Shown: positions 1 through 5,658 of the stretch, one piece after another
How the letters are laid out: the number at the start of each line of letters is the position of its first letter
Position numbering within the stretch: the first letter of the stretch is position 1
Assembly (NCBI GenBank): GCA_964553375.1
Contig: CAZKKN010000063.1
Location: 1-9,521, forward strand
Direction: 5' to 3'
Length of the DNA: 9,521 nucleotides
DNA from: UBA9715 sp964553375
Lineage (GTDB): Bacteria > Actinomycetota > Coriobacteriia > Coriobacteriales > Eggerthellaceae
The notes under the pieces: model-generated
What the model saw: the letters and a program-made list of their open reading frames with translations, nothing else
What the model was told of the DNA's origin: nothing
Database searches by the model: none
Translations under genes and position numbers: made by a program

Positions 1-61
1 GCAGTCTTGAAAACTGTTCTACCGCAAGGTAGCGTGGGTTCGAATCCTACCGCCTCCGCCA
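1..61 (+). tRNA. tRNA-Ser(UGA), 5' end cut off by the window
   Basis: The 3' part of a class II tRNA is visible. The anticodon arm pairs CAGT with ACTG around the loop CTTGAAA, which gives anticodon TGA (serine). A long variable arm follows (CTACC-GCAA-GGTAG), then a T arm with TTCGAAT in the loop, the 3' acceptor strand and an encoded CCA ending at 61. The D arm and 5' acceptor strand lie before the window. A tyrosine integrase gene begins 127 bases further on and points at it, so the tRNA 3' end is very probably the integration site. Confidence 0.93.
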
Positions 62-100
62 TATTCCCCCAGCTCATAGCCTGTTTTTTGGCATCTCTTA

Positions 101-191
101 ATGTTAACCATGTTAAACTCGTATCACGTACAAATGTACTGTTTTAACTCGTTTTGACCGGATTTGACCCGTCAATGTTACACGATGTTAC
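101..191. repeat. candidate integrase arm-binding repeats next to the attachment site
   Basis: Between the tRNA and the integrase stop codon lie short repeats spaced about one helical turn apart: ATGTTAA at 101 and 110, TTTGACC at 153 and 163, and ATGTTAC at 175 and 185. TTAAACTCGT at 113 recurs as TTAACTCGT at 144, and GTAC-AAAT-GTAC is an inverted repeat at 128-139. The position just inside the tRNA end, downstream of int, is where arm-type sites of lambda-like integrases are found. The role is inferred from position and repetition. Confidence 0.5.
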
Positions 192-1345
192 ATGCCCTTG
201 TGATAGCCAACCTCCTCCTGGATGAGCCTCTCCAGATTGTCAGCGAGCTGTATGGTCCCCTTAAGGGTGAGCTTCTGATAATTCGTGCCGCGGGTGGTCC
301 CGTCGCTGTGGCCGAGTTGCAGACCCACGAGCGAATCCGGTGATTCAGCCTCCCCCTGCATCGTGGACCACGACTTGCGCAGCTTGCCCGGATTGACGTA
401 TTTCACGCCAGCCGCCTCGAGCATCTCCCGGTATGCGGTCGTGATGGTGTCGGGGCGGCGGAAATGGATCGCCTTGATCTCCCCGCCATCGTAGGGTGTG
501 CTGGATGGGCATATGGGCCCGCTTTCCGGAATCGTCTCCAGTATCCGTGAGGCGAAGGGCTCCCCCACCGCTATCCGGCGTAGGCAGAACCTGTCATCGG
601 TCTTCAGCCGCTTCAGCTCTCTTCCCCCTATGACCGGCACCACGGCCTTCTTGATGTCGATGAGCGCATAAGTGCGCCCAGATCTGACATATGGCTCTAT
701 ATCCTCAGGCATCAGGGCGCTCGCTTCCTCAACGCGCGGGCCTCCTCCGGCCTCTATGAGCAGCGCCGCCTCGAAGGCGAACCCCCGGATGGCCTCCATC
801 CACTCCGGCACCTCGTGGGCATGGAGGAGGGGGCGATCGCGTGGCACCGCCTTCTTGCGCACCACATAGCGGTCGCAGGGGTTCACCATGTCCAGACCCT
901 CATGGATGGCCAGGTTCACCATCTTGCGCCAGAGCGAGAAGGCCGACCGCTGCACCCAGGGGGACTCTATCTCCGCCAGCACATCCTCCACGCGCTTAGG
1001 GGTTGTTTCAGCGACTATATCGCCGCCGATCCTGGGGCCGAGCTCGCGGGTGTAGACGCGGATGTTCTCCTCGCGGGTGCGCGTGGCCAAGGCGTATTTG
1101 TCGAATGACGGCACCACGATCCCGCCCCAAAGCTCGTCATAGGTCATGTCGGGCTTATCGCCGCCCTGCTGGATGTATATCTTGGCCAGCTCGAGCTCCG
1201 CATCGTCCCAGGTGCCGTAGATGACCCTGGAGGGCTGGGAGCGTTTCCCGTTGGGCTTTATTTCGCCCTCCCACCATATGCGGTGCTTCTCGCCCGGCAC
1301 CAGCTCCTCGATGTGACCCCAACGCAGCTTGTTTCGTTTGGGCAT
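188..1345 (-). CDS. int: tyrosine site-specific integrase (element integrase, tRNA-Ser site)
   Basis: This 385-aa protein is a phage-type tyrosine recombinase that would integrate the element at the adjacent tRNA. The N-terminal ~170 residues form an arm-binding and SAM-like core-binding part. The catalytic domain shows Arg204 (GGGPRVEEASAL), a beta-hairpin Lys248 (KRLKTDDR), Arg323 (KLRKSW), His346 in LGH and the nucleophile Tyr356 (TNYQKL). The usual first His of the HxxR box is replaced by Gly320, which is uncommon but tolerated in some recombinases. The ATG at 1345 has a GGGAG ribosome site 9 bases upstream. The gene is transcribed toward the tRNA, as in many tRNA-integrated prophages, and lies 104 bases downstream of the abi gene, so it may partly be read from it. 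Function is secure at family level. Confidence 0.93.
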   Translation of the reverse strand: MPKRNKLRWGHIEELVPGEKHRIWWEGEIKPNGKRSQPSRVIYGTWDDAELELAKIYIQQGGDKPDMTYDELWGGIVVPSFDKYALATRTREENIRVYTRELGPRIGGDIVAETTPKRVEDVLAEIESPWVQRSAFSLWRKMVNLAIHEGLDMVNPCDRYVVRKKAVPRDRPLLHAHEVPEWMEAIRGFAFEAALLIEAGGGPRVEEASALMPEDIEPYVRSGRTYALIDIKKAVVPVIGGRELKRLKTDDRFCLRRIAVGEPFASRILETIPESGPICPSSTPYDGGEIKAIHFRRPDTITTAYREMLEAAGVKYVNPGKLRKSWSTMQGEAESPDSLVGLQLGHSDGTTRGTNYQKLTLKGTIQLADNLERLIQEEVGYHKGM

Positions 1346-1359
1346 GGTACAATGCTCCC

Positions 1360-1434
1360 ATCTGCCCTTATAGGGCGGTAATCCTTGGGACCCCGCTGCC
1401 TGTCGCCAAACTGACGCGGGGTTCCTGCTTTTTT
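1360..1434 (+). ncRNA. candidate ~75-nt small RNA antisense to the int leader
   Basis: The plus strand has an extended -10 sequence, TGGTACAAT (1345-1353), with no convincing -35. Downstream is a small hairpin GCCCT-TAT-AGGGC (1364-1376), then a 10-bp hairpin followed by six T (1387-1434). No plus-strand reading frame of note lies here, so the terminator needs another explanation. A transcript starting near 1360 would be about 75 nt and antisense to the region upstream of int. It could control int, or serve the adjacent HEPN protein. This is inference from promoter- and terminator-like sequence only. Confidence 0.3.
1387..1434 (+). terminator. Rho-independent terminator, plus-strand orientation
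   Basis: GGGACCCCGC (1387-1396) pairs with GCGGGGTTCC (1416-1425) over 10 bp with one G-U pair. GTC/GAC (1402-1404 with 1413-1415) adds three inner pairs across a bulge. TGC and six T follow (1429-1434). The T run is on the plus strand although both neighbouring genes are on the minus strand, so it would stop plus-strand transcripts coming from the tRNA/int side. Confidence 0.7.
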
Positions 1435-1449
1435 CACGCTAAATAGTTG

Positions 1450-2412
1450 TCAATCGGCCATGTTCTCCTTGAGCCAGTCAGGATCCAACGGTCCAGAAAT
1501 CCATTTCGTCATATCGCGATGTACGCATAGATAATCTGAGAGCAATCTAGCATATTCATCCACGACTCGACCCGAATAGTCTAGGTTGAAATCAAGACCA
1601 ACTTCCTCCCTTTTATCACTAAGCAGAGTAGCGAGCATAGGAAATACGTAGAATGGCGATGCGTTGTCAACCGGGATGGCTTCGTCCTTCTTCGGAATTG
1701 ATGGGATCTGGCGCCTGATGATGTAAGGCTGGAAGTGAGCGCAGACATTGCGAACATCGTTCAGTGTCCTCAGCCAGCTCGAAAGCCTGTCCTTTCCCAC
1801 ATTGAAGAAGGTTGCAACCTCTTTGGTAACAGATGGGTCTGCGGTGTTCGCATACAGCTGCGACACTGACCCGAAAGATGCATACTCTGAGACATCCCAG
1901 ATCGGCGCCATGCCGTTGTATTCCTTCGCCAACCCCTCGAGCCTCTTGTTTCCTTTTGTGATCTGGTGGTCAATCTCGTTATTTATATTAGATATCGTCT
2001 TGGTGTGCCTTCGCTCTCGAAGGAACAGGGATTTGTCATACCACGAGAACGGACCATATGCCTCTGCCATTATCTGGGTATACCTCGCCTTTACCTCAGT
2101 CTCAAGAACTCCGATGTATTTCAAAGCTGCCGCGCTGATCCGCCTATCAAATGTGACAAGATCATGAACCTGCTTCATATTGCAGGTCTGCGAGGTACTG
2201 TATTCCTTGTATGCATTGATATATTGCTTGAGTCGATGGAAGCTGATTCTCTGTAAGACAAGAAGTGTTGCAGGCTCTGGGCAGCAATCGACGCCACTCG
2301 ATTCAAGCTTGTCAATTATTTGCTTAAGAGACAAAACGACCGGGGGATTTGCACATGCATCAGAGGTGCCCCCGGTTCTATCATTTTGTATATTATCATC
2401 ATTTTGCGACAT
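1450..2412 (-). CDS. Abi_2/AbiF-like abortive-infection protein with a HEPN motif
   Basis: This 320-aa protein resembles the Abi_2 family (AbiD/AbiF group), phage-defence proteins with a HEPN RNase fold. Visible hallmarks are LQRISFHRLKQYINAYK near residue 54, FDRRISAAALKYIGVLETEV at 88-107 and a PIWDVSEYASFGSVSQLY segment at 170-187. The motif R221-NVCA-H226 fits the HEPN RX4-6H signature and would supply the RNA-cleaving Arg and His. The first ~25 residues are polar and probably not folded. No good ribosome site precedes the ATG at 2412, so the true start could be internal. The gene is clearly AT-richer than int, suggesting recent acquisition. It sits in the usual place for lysogenic cargo, between int and the repressor. 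The likely role is exclusion of other phages; the exact target is unknown. Confidence 0.82.
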   Translation of the reverse strand: MSQNDDNIQNDRTGGTSDACANPPVVLSLKQIIDKLESSGVDCCPEPATLLVLQRISFHRLKQYINAYKEYSTSQTCNMKQVHDLVTFDRRISAAALKYIGVLETEVKARYTQIMAEAYGPFSWYDKSLFLRERRHTKTISNINNEIDHQITKGNKRLEGLAKEYNGMAPIWDVSEYASFGSVSQLYANTADPSVTKEVATFFNVGKDRLSSWLRTLNDVRNVCAHFQPYIIRRQIPSIPKKDEAIPVDNASPFYVFPMLATLLSDKREEVGLDFNLDYSGRVVDEYARLLSDYLCVHRDMTKWISGPLDPDWLKENMAD

Positions 2413-2543
2413 AAAGCACCACTATCTTCCACTCTGTCAAACTTTCACACACTCGTTACCACAGTGTGCCGCATCGTGGTACAAGACAACCTCATTCCAT
2501 CATTTGTCTCCCTGTTAAAATAGATACGTTGAAGGGAGCGATT
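2413..2543. promoter_or_regulatory. divergent control region between abi and the 294-aa gene
   Basis: This 131-base gap separates two divergent genes. On the minus strand there is an exact TTGACA (2435-2440), but the -10 at normal spacing would fall on the abi start codon. On the plus strand TAAAAT (2516-2521) is a possible -10 for the gene starting at 2544. Two interleaved inverted repeats, CACACT/AGTGTG (2447-2452, 2463-2468) and TACCAC/GTGGTA (2457-2462, 2476-2481), could be operators. Confidence 0.35.
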
Positions 2544-3428
2544 ATGGCAAAGAGCCAAAATGAACTCGTAAAGGTTAAGTTCGATGGCCAAGACCATCAG
2601 GTTGACATAGATACGTTCACGCAGGTTCTGCTCAACTACTCCACTGTGATTCAGGCTGCCGCAAGCGAGGCCGGAACCCAAGGAAATATCAAAGTCGCCA
2701 TATGCGCCATAGAAAGCGGTAGCCTCGATGTTCTTGTATCTATAGCATCTTCCGGCTTGGGCGGTCTTTTCGATTTCATTGTTGACAACAAAGAGACCAT
2801 CGGGACAGTGGTTGCGCTTGCAGGGGGACTCTATCAATTCAAAAAAGATCTCGCCGGGAAAGGTAAGATTGTCGAGACTGAGGAAGTTGGCGGAGACCAA
2901 ATCGTTGCAGTGACCGAAAAGGGCGATGTCACCGTCAATAAACCCGTATATAACATATACGTAAACCACCCAGAAGCAACGGATGCAATAGATAGCACAT
3001 TCTCCAGATTGGAGGAATTCCCGGAAATCGAAGGATTGGAGTTCTCCGTCAAGGGAAGAACCGAGTTCCGTGCGGAGCATGATGAGTTCTCCGCCATTGC
3101 CGAATCCTACAATCACGAACCGGATAATGTTTCCCACATTATCGAAGATAATGCAGTGTTGACCGTAATAAAGCCGTTTTTGGGTCCTTCTCGCACACGC
3201 AAATGGGAGTTCTATTATAAGGGCGGGAAAATCAGCGCCGTCATCGTTGATGAAGCATTCCTTGGACGTATTGCTGAGTATTCTTTCACGGTGGGAACAA
3301 AGATGATTGTCGATTTGGACATCGAACGAATATACCGTGCTGATATTGATGTCGATCTCAACAAATCCTACAAGATCATCGCGGTTCATGATGTAGAGCA
3401 GCCTCCGAGACCAAATCCACTGTTTTAG
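2544..3428 (+). CDS. unrecognised 294-aa cargo protein, divergent from abi
   Basis: I do not recognise this protein with certainty. The start at ATG 2544 is chosen because AGGGAG lies 7 bases upstream; a longer frame from 2466 has no such site. The N-terminal ~60 residues alternate hydrophobic and polar residues (VKVKFDGQDHQVDIDTFTQV, then IKVAICAIESGSLDVLVSIA), suggesting a beta-rich domain. A hydrophobic stretch, TIGTVVALAGGLYQF, lies near 87-101 and may be membrane-associated or buried. The rest is acidic and beta-rich. The gene is AT-richer than the phage core genes, like its neighbour abi. Its stop lies 8 bases from the convergent repressor gene's stop. The position suggests lysogenic cargo, possibly a defence partner of Abi, but nothing in the sequence proves that. 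Confidence 0.75.
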   Translation: MAKSQNELVKVKFDGQDHQVDIDTFTQVLLNYSTVIQAAASEAGTQGNIKVAICAIESGSLDVLVSIASSGLGGLFDFIVDNKETIGTVVALAGGLYQFKKDLAGKGKIVETEEVGGDQIVAVTEKGDVTVNKPVYNIYVNHPEATDAIDSTFSRLEEFPEIEGLEFSVKGRTEFRAEHDEFSAIAESYNHEPDNVSHIIEDNAVLTVIKPFLGPSRTRKWEFYYKGGKISAVIVDEAFLGRIAEYSFTVGTKMIVDLDIERIYRADIDVDLNKSYKIIAVHDVEQPPRPNPLF

Positions 3429-3436
3429 CTGCCCCA

Positions 3437-4090
3437 TCAAAACCCCCAATCGAACGGCAGCACGTAGTAGACCACGCGGCCGATGATGGTGATGTTCTCG
3501 GTGCCCGGCTCGTTGAAGTTGTAGGTCTCCGGCGCATAGGTGGGGTCGGTGGAGTCCGGCACCAGCTGGAAGCCGTTGTTGAGCTTGTGGACGCGCTTCA
3601 CGGTGGCGTCGTAGCCGTTGACGCACACGGCGTAGGGCTGGTTGTCGCGCTCCACGTCATCGCAGGGGTCCACCAGCGCGTAGCAGCCGTTTGGCAGCAC
3701 GCGGTTCATGGACTCGCCCTCGATGCGAAGGAGGAACGACTCGGGGTAGCGTTCGGCCACCTTCTTGGGCACGGGGTGTGTGCCCTCGGTCTCTATCATC
3801 TCGATGGGGGTTCCGGCGGCGATGGCGCCGTAGAGGGGGAGGTCGATGAAATTATAAGTTGATACGCCCTTCACTTTCAGTCCCCGGAAGTCATCGAGCT
3901 TCGCGGTATCCCAATCGATATTCAGCTCACGGTAGATCTTATCCGTCAGCTCTGTACGGGTGTTCTTCATGCCCCTGCTGAGAGCGTTGTACACAGACGT
4001 TACAGGCATATCGATAACTTCGGCAAAATGAGGGACACTGCCGTATTTCTCTTTAATTAACCGCTTTATGGCATCTTCAAGTGTTTCCAT
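3437..4090 (-). CDS. CI/LexA-like phage repressor with S24 autoprotease domain
   Basis: This 217-aa protein is a lysogeny repressor that can cleave itself during the SOS response. Residues ~5-60 form a lambda-type helix-turn-helix (VPHFAEVIDMPVTSVYNAL). The C-terminal half is the S24 peptidase: cleavage site Ala92-Gly93 (AIAAGTP), nucleophile Ser127 (EGESMNRV) and general base Lys165 (ATVKRV). The C-terminus, VVYYVLPFDWGF, suits a dimerisation strand. The ATG at 4090 follows AGGAATGGAA on the minus strand. The gene is divergent from a cro-like gene across a shared operator region, the classic switch layout. It should hold the element dormant and release it on DNA damage. Confidence 0.92.
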   Translation of the reverse strand: METLEDAIKRLIKEKYGSVPHFAEVIDMPVTSVYNALSRGMKNTRTELTDKIYRELNIDWDTAKLDDFRGLKVKGVSTYNFIDLPLYGAIAAGTPIEMIETEGTHPVPKKVAERYPESFLLRIEGESMNRVLPNGCYALVDPCDDVERDNQPYAVCVNGYDATVKRVHKLNNGFQLVPDSTDPTYAPETYNFNEPGTENITIIGRVVYYVLPFDWGF

Positions 4091-4123
4091 TTATGTTCCA
4101 TTCCTGGTAATCGTGTGCCCCTA

Positions 4124-4152
4124 ATAAAAGCAAATTTGGAAATATTTTTCAA
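4124..4152 (-). promoter_or_regulatory. repressor-gene promoter
   Basis: Reading the minus strand, TTGAAA (4147-4152) is followed after 17 bases by TTTTAT (4124-4129), about 34 bases before the repressor ATG. The left operator (4127-4142) covers the spacer and -10, so the repressor could regulate its own gene. Confidence 0.6.
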
Positions 4153-4212
4153 TATTATGTTGCAAAGTTTCCAATGTTGGTTTATAAATTAGCTACTTTC
4201 CAATTTTGGAAA
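4127..4212. promoter_or_regulatory. three-site operator region of the lysogeny switch
   Basis: Three 16-bp sites share half-sites TTTCCAA and TTGGAAA around two central bases. The best is a perfect inverted repeat at 4197-4212 (TTTCCAA-TT-TTGGAAA). The middle site is 4168-4183 (TTTCCAA-TG-TTGGTTT). The left site, 4127-4142, has one good half (TTGGAAA) and one poor half. Centre spacings are 29 and 41 bp. They overlap the two divergent promoters, as expected for CI/Cro operators. Confidence 0.75.
4160..4188 (+). promoter_or_regulatory. early (PR-like) promoter driving cro
   Basis: TTGCAA (4160-4165), a 17-base spacer and TATAAA (4183-4188) make a good sigma-70-type promoter. The middle operator fills the spacer and the perfect operator (4197-4212) covers the first transcribed bases, so repressor binding would block it. 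Confidence 0.75.
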
Positions 4213-4225
4213 CCGAGGAGGTACT

Positions 4226-4594
4226 GTGAGTCTCAACAATCTGAAGGCAGAGCTAAAGCGTGTTGGAGTGACACAATGCAATGTCGCAGACAGCATGGGA
4301 ATGTCCAACAACAACCTCAATCTCAAGATAAACGAGAAGATTCCTATGACCGTCGATGAAGCGAAGTTCATTCGTGATACATGGCTTCCAGACTGCACAT
4401 TGGATGTGCTCCTCCAATCCGACGGCGACACCCCCACCAAGGCCGAATCGCTCCATGCCCAGGCTGACGCCATAGGCGATGCCATGCGGCAGGCGTGCGG
4501 GGATGACCCAGAAGTGGCCGAGATCGAGGGCCTGTTCCACGAAGCAGTCAACGAGTGGGAACGCAACGAGATGACCAAGGATGAGGTGGCCTAA
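4226..4594 (+). CDS. Cro-like helix-turn-helix protein with C-terminal extension
   Basis: This 122-aa protein is the first gene of the early operon. Residues ~4-66 look like a small XRE/Cro DNA-binding domain (KAELKRVGVTQCNVADSMGM, then NNNLNLKINEKIPMTVDEAK). The remainder, ~67-122, is an acidic helical tail of unknown use, so it is longer than typical Cro proteins (60-80 aa). The start is GTG 4226, with AGGAGG 4 bases upstream. By position it probably binds the same operators as the repressor. Its stop overlaps the next start (TAATG), so translation of the two is coupled. Confidence 0.8.
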   Translation: MSLNNLKAELKRVGVTQCNVADSMGMSNNNLNLKINEKIPMTVDEAKFIRDTWLPDCTLDVLLQSDGDTPTKAESLHAQADAIGDAMRQACGDDPEVAEIEGLFHEAVNEWERNEMTKDEVA

Positions 4595-5004
4595 TGAGCG
4601 AGACGGTCAACAGATACCGCTACACCTACATAGATCCGCATGGCCTTCCATGCTCAAAGGACATCTACGCCGAGAGTGACTATCTCGCCAATGAGGAATT
4701 CTGGTCTGACAAACGCGAAAACTACTCAATATACAAAGTTGAGCACCTAGGAACCTATAAGAAGGCCGACGATGACGCCTGCCAGTGCGGTGATGATTAT
4801 CCAGGCAGAGCGGTTGATGGCGTCGATGATGGACTCGATGACGATGTAATGGCCTCTAGGCATGATTGCGAATTCGGGGGAGAAGGAGACATTGTCTGCT
4901 CCGTTGGGGTAGGTGGGGGAGTTCGGGATACGCCGGATACTACTGCTTCCACTGCCATAAGAAATCTTTTCCATCGATTCTTCTGTAAAGGAGGCCAAAC
5001 CTAG
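4594..5004 (+). CDS. small early-operon protein with anomalous C-terminal half
   Basis: This 136-aa frame starts at the ATG overlapping the cro stop. Residues 1-59 look like a normal protein (YRYTYIDPHGLPCSKDIYAE, then SIYKVEHLGTYKK). From about residue 60 the composition changes to Asp/Gly-rich low complexity (DDDACQCGDDYPGRAVDGVD), exactly where it becomes antisense to the minus-strand gene 4747-5151. The simplest reading is a real N-terminal part whose original stop was lost, so the frame runs on through the neighbour's antisense strand. No function is recognised. Confidence 0.5.
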   Translation: MSETVNRYRYTYIDPHGLPCSKDIYAESDYLANEEFWSDKRENYSIYKVEHLGTYKKADDDACQCGDDYPGRAVDGVDDGLDDDVMASRHDCEFGGEGDIVCSVGVGGGVRDTPDTTASTAIRNLFHRFFCKGGQT

Positions 5005-5151
5005 CTTTTTCAACTCCCTGTTCATTTGGCTTTCGAGGACAACCTTTCGGAAAGGCTTCTTTTCAAAACGAGATACGAAATATCCCATTTCTCCGGAATG
5101 CCGGTGAATCTTGAAGAGATACCAAGCCAGATATGCGGGGACTTTATCCAT
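4747..5151 (-). CDS. tail-anchored small membrane protein (134 aa), unknown function
   Basis: This frame has convincing codon use and ends in a clear transmembrane helix, residues 117-133 (WIIITALAGVIVGLLIG), with almost nothing after it, the layout of a tail-anchored protein. Residues 5-55 are charged and helical (YLAWYLFKIHRHSGEMGYFV, then KVVLESQMNRELKKLGLASF) and might be a small winged-helix-like domain. Residues 65-90 are Ser/Pro/Asn-rich and probably a linker. There is no ribosome site before ATG 5151, but TGCTAAACT, an extended -10, ends 6 bases before it, so the mRNA may be leaderless. It is opposed to the early operon, so it is probably expressed in the lysogen, like exclusion or conversion genes. 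I do not recognise the family. Confidence 0.65.
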   Translation of the reverse strand: MDKVPAYLAWYLFKIHRHSGEMGYFVSRFEKKPFRKVVLESQMNRELKKLGLASFTEESMEKISYGSGSSSIRRIPNSPTYPNGADNVSFSPEFAIMPRGHYIVIESIIDAINRSAWIIITALAGVIVGLLIGS

Positions 5152-5188
5152 GAAGGCAGTTTAGCACCAAGCAGAGCCTGCCAGCCCT

Positions 5189-5254
5189 CCAAGCGGGCGC
5201 ATGGGATAACTCGGACGGTAAGTTCCCCTCCTTTCCGCCCGTGCGCCCGCCTGG
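5189..5254. repeat. long hairpin element, copy A
   Basis: GCGGGCGCATGGG (5193-5205) pairs with CCCGTGCGCCCGC (5238-5250) over 13 bp with one T-G pair. After one A-C mismatch, CCA/TGG adds three more pairs. The 32-base loop ends in CCG like that of copy B at 6556-6640, and both arms match copy B with one difference each. No T run follows, so it is not a simple terminator. Confidence 0.7.
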
Positions 5255-5273
5255 CGGTCTAGCGACCGAGGAC

Positions 5274-5302
5274 CTTGAGAACCGAATAGGCATTCAGGAA
5301 AT
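5274..5302 (+). repeat. 29-bp inverted repeat, left copy
   Basis: This 29-base sequence, with core ATAGGCATTCAGGA (5286-5299), recurs in reverse orientation at 6029-6057 with 26 of 29 positions identical. The three differences are all A here and G in the other copy. The match ends sharply on both sides. It ends 8 bases before the ribosome site of the small gene at 5323. Confidence 0.8.
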
Positions 5303-5322
5303 CTTGATAGGGAGGATCGCCG

Positions 5323-5445
5323 ATGATGAAACATCACATCACGAAGTACTGGGAGGACGGCACCCTTTGGGCCGAGTCCTGGATACAGGTGAACGCCTTC
5401 GGGAGATGCTTCTGCTTCTCCCGAAGGCGCATCAAAGTGGGCTAG
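5323..5445 (+). CDS. 40-aa small phage protein (KYWEDG...ESWIQ...CFCF type)
   Basis: This short gene has GGGAGG 7 bases before ATG 5323; a second ATG follows directly. The peptide reads MMKHHITKYWEDGTLWAESW, then IQVNAFGRCFCFSRRRIKVG. The ordered pattern of Trp, Gly, CFCF and a basic end looks like a conserved tiny protein rather than chance coding; I recall similar uncharacterised peptides in mobile elements of gut bacteria but cannot name a family. It may be a small beta-sheet domain. The second half of the gene is one 13-bp perfect stem-loop (5394-5429) and the stop lies inside another (5437-5467). It is convergent with the YjzC-like gene; the two stops are 3 bases apart. Confidence 0.7.
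   Translation: MMKHHITKYWEDGTLWAESWIQVNAFGRCFCFSRRRIKVG
5394..5429 (+). repeat. 13-bp perfect stem-loop inside the 40-aa gene
   Basis: CGCCTTCGGGAGA (5394-5406) is the exact reverse complement of TCTCCCGAAGGCG (5417-5429), with a 10-base loop. It lies wholly within coding sequence (codons for about NAFGRCFCFSRR). Such a long perfect stem could regulate decay or translation, or be part of a structured RNA. Confidence 0.8.
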
Positions 5446-5467
5446 GGCCTATTTGCCCCTAGCCCAC
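5437..5467. terminator. 11-bp perfect hairpin at the convergent gene junction
   Basis: GTGGGCTAGGG (5437-5447) pairs perfectly with CCCTAGCCCAC (5457-5467) across a 9-base loop. It spans the stop codons of the plus-strand 40-aa gene and the minus-strand YjzC-like gene, the normal place for a bidirectional terminator. A proper T run is missing on both sides (only TTT on the minus strand), so termination is not certain. Confidence 0.5.
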
Positions 5468-5619
5468 ATCCGACCCGATTCCTGGGTCGGCGGAAGCCGG
5501 TCGCCTTGGTCGATCCGGACGGTCTTACCGCCCGAAACGCCGCCGCCACGAGGCCCAACCTCGTGGTACCAACCGGCGGGACGGTTATCCATCCCCGGCT
5601 TGTACAGCTTCTTAGCCAT
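5449..5619 (-). CDS. YjzC-like small protein
   Basis: This 56-aa gene has an excellent ribosome site, AAAGGAGGT, 5 bases before ATG 5619. The protein begins MAKKLYKPGMDNRPAGWYHE, continues VGPRGGGVSGGKTVRIDQGD and ends in RLPPTQESGRMWARGK. The KPG near the start, the GxY/WxxVGPRGG core and a late GDxxPPT match the YjzC-like family, small soluble proteins of unknown role common in bacteria and on mobile elements. It is monocistronic, with its own strong promoter (5704-5731) and a ~78-base leader with a hairpin. The coding region itself contains two perfect stems (5470-5490 and 5546-5566). It is oriented against the early genes, so expression in the lysogen is plausible. Confidence 0.8.
   Translation of the reverse strand: MAKKLYKPGMDNRPAGWYHEVGPRGGGVSGGKTVRIDQGDRLPPTQESGRMWARGK
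5470..5490. repeat. 7-bp perfect stem-loop in the YjzC-like gene
   Basis: CCGACCC (5470-5476) pairs with GGGTCGG (5484-5490) around a 7-base loop. It is part of a run of strong hairpins from 5189 to 5693. Confidence 0.6.
5546..5566. repeat. 8-bp perfect stem-loop in the YjzC-like gene
   Basis: CCACGAGG (5546-5553) pairs with CCTCGTGG (5559-5566) around the loop CCCAA. It encodes the HEVGPRG part of the YjzC-like protein, so conservation of the protein could partly explain it. Confidence 0.6.
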
Positions 5620-5658
5620 GTCTTACCTCCTTTCTTAATTCGAGATCGTTGGGTAAAC

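Noticed and set aside
2445..3626. Long minus-strand open frame of 393 codons
   Set aside because: It spans the antisense of the 294-aa gene and the end of the repressor gene, has poor protein character at its start (Arg/His/Gln repeats) and no ribosome site.
5241..5462. Plus-strand frame giving LENRIGIQEI, also read from the other repeat copy as LGNRIGIQEM
   Set aside because: The shared peptide is a by-product of the 29-bp DNA repeat; the overlapping 40-aa frame has a better ribosome site and a more protein-like sequence.
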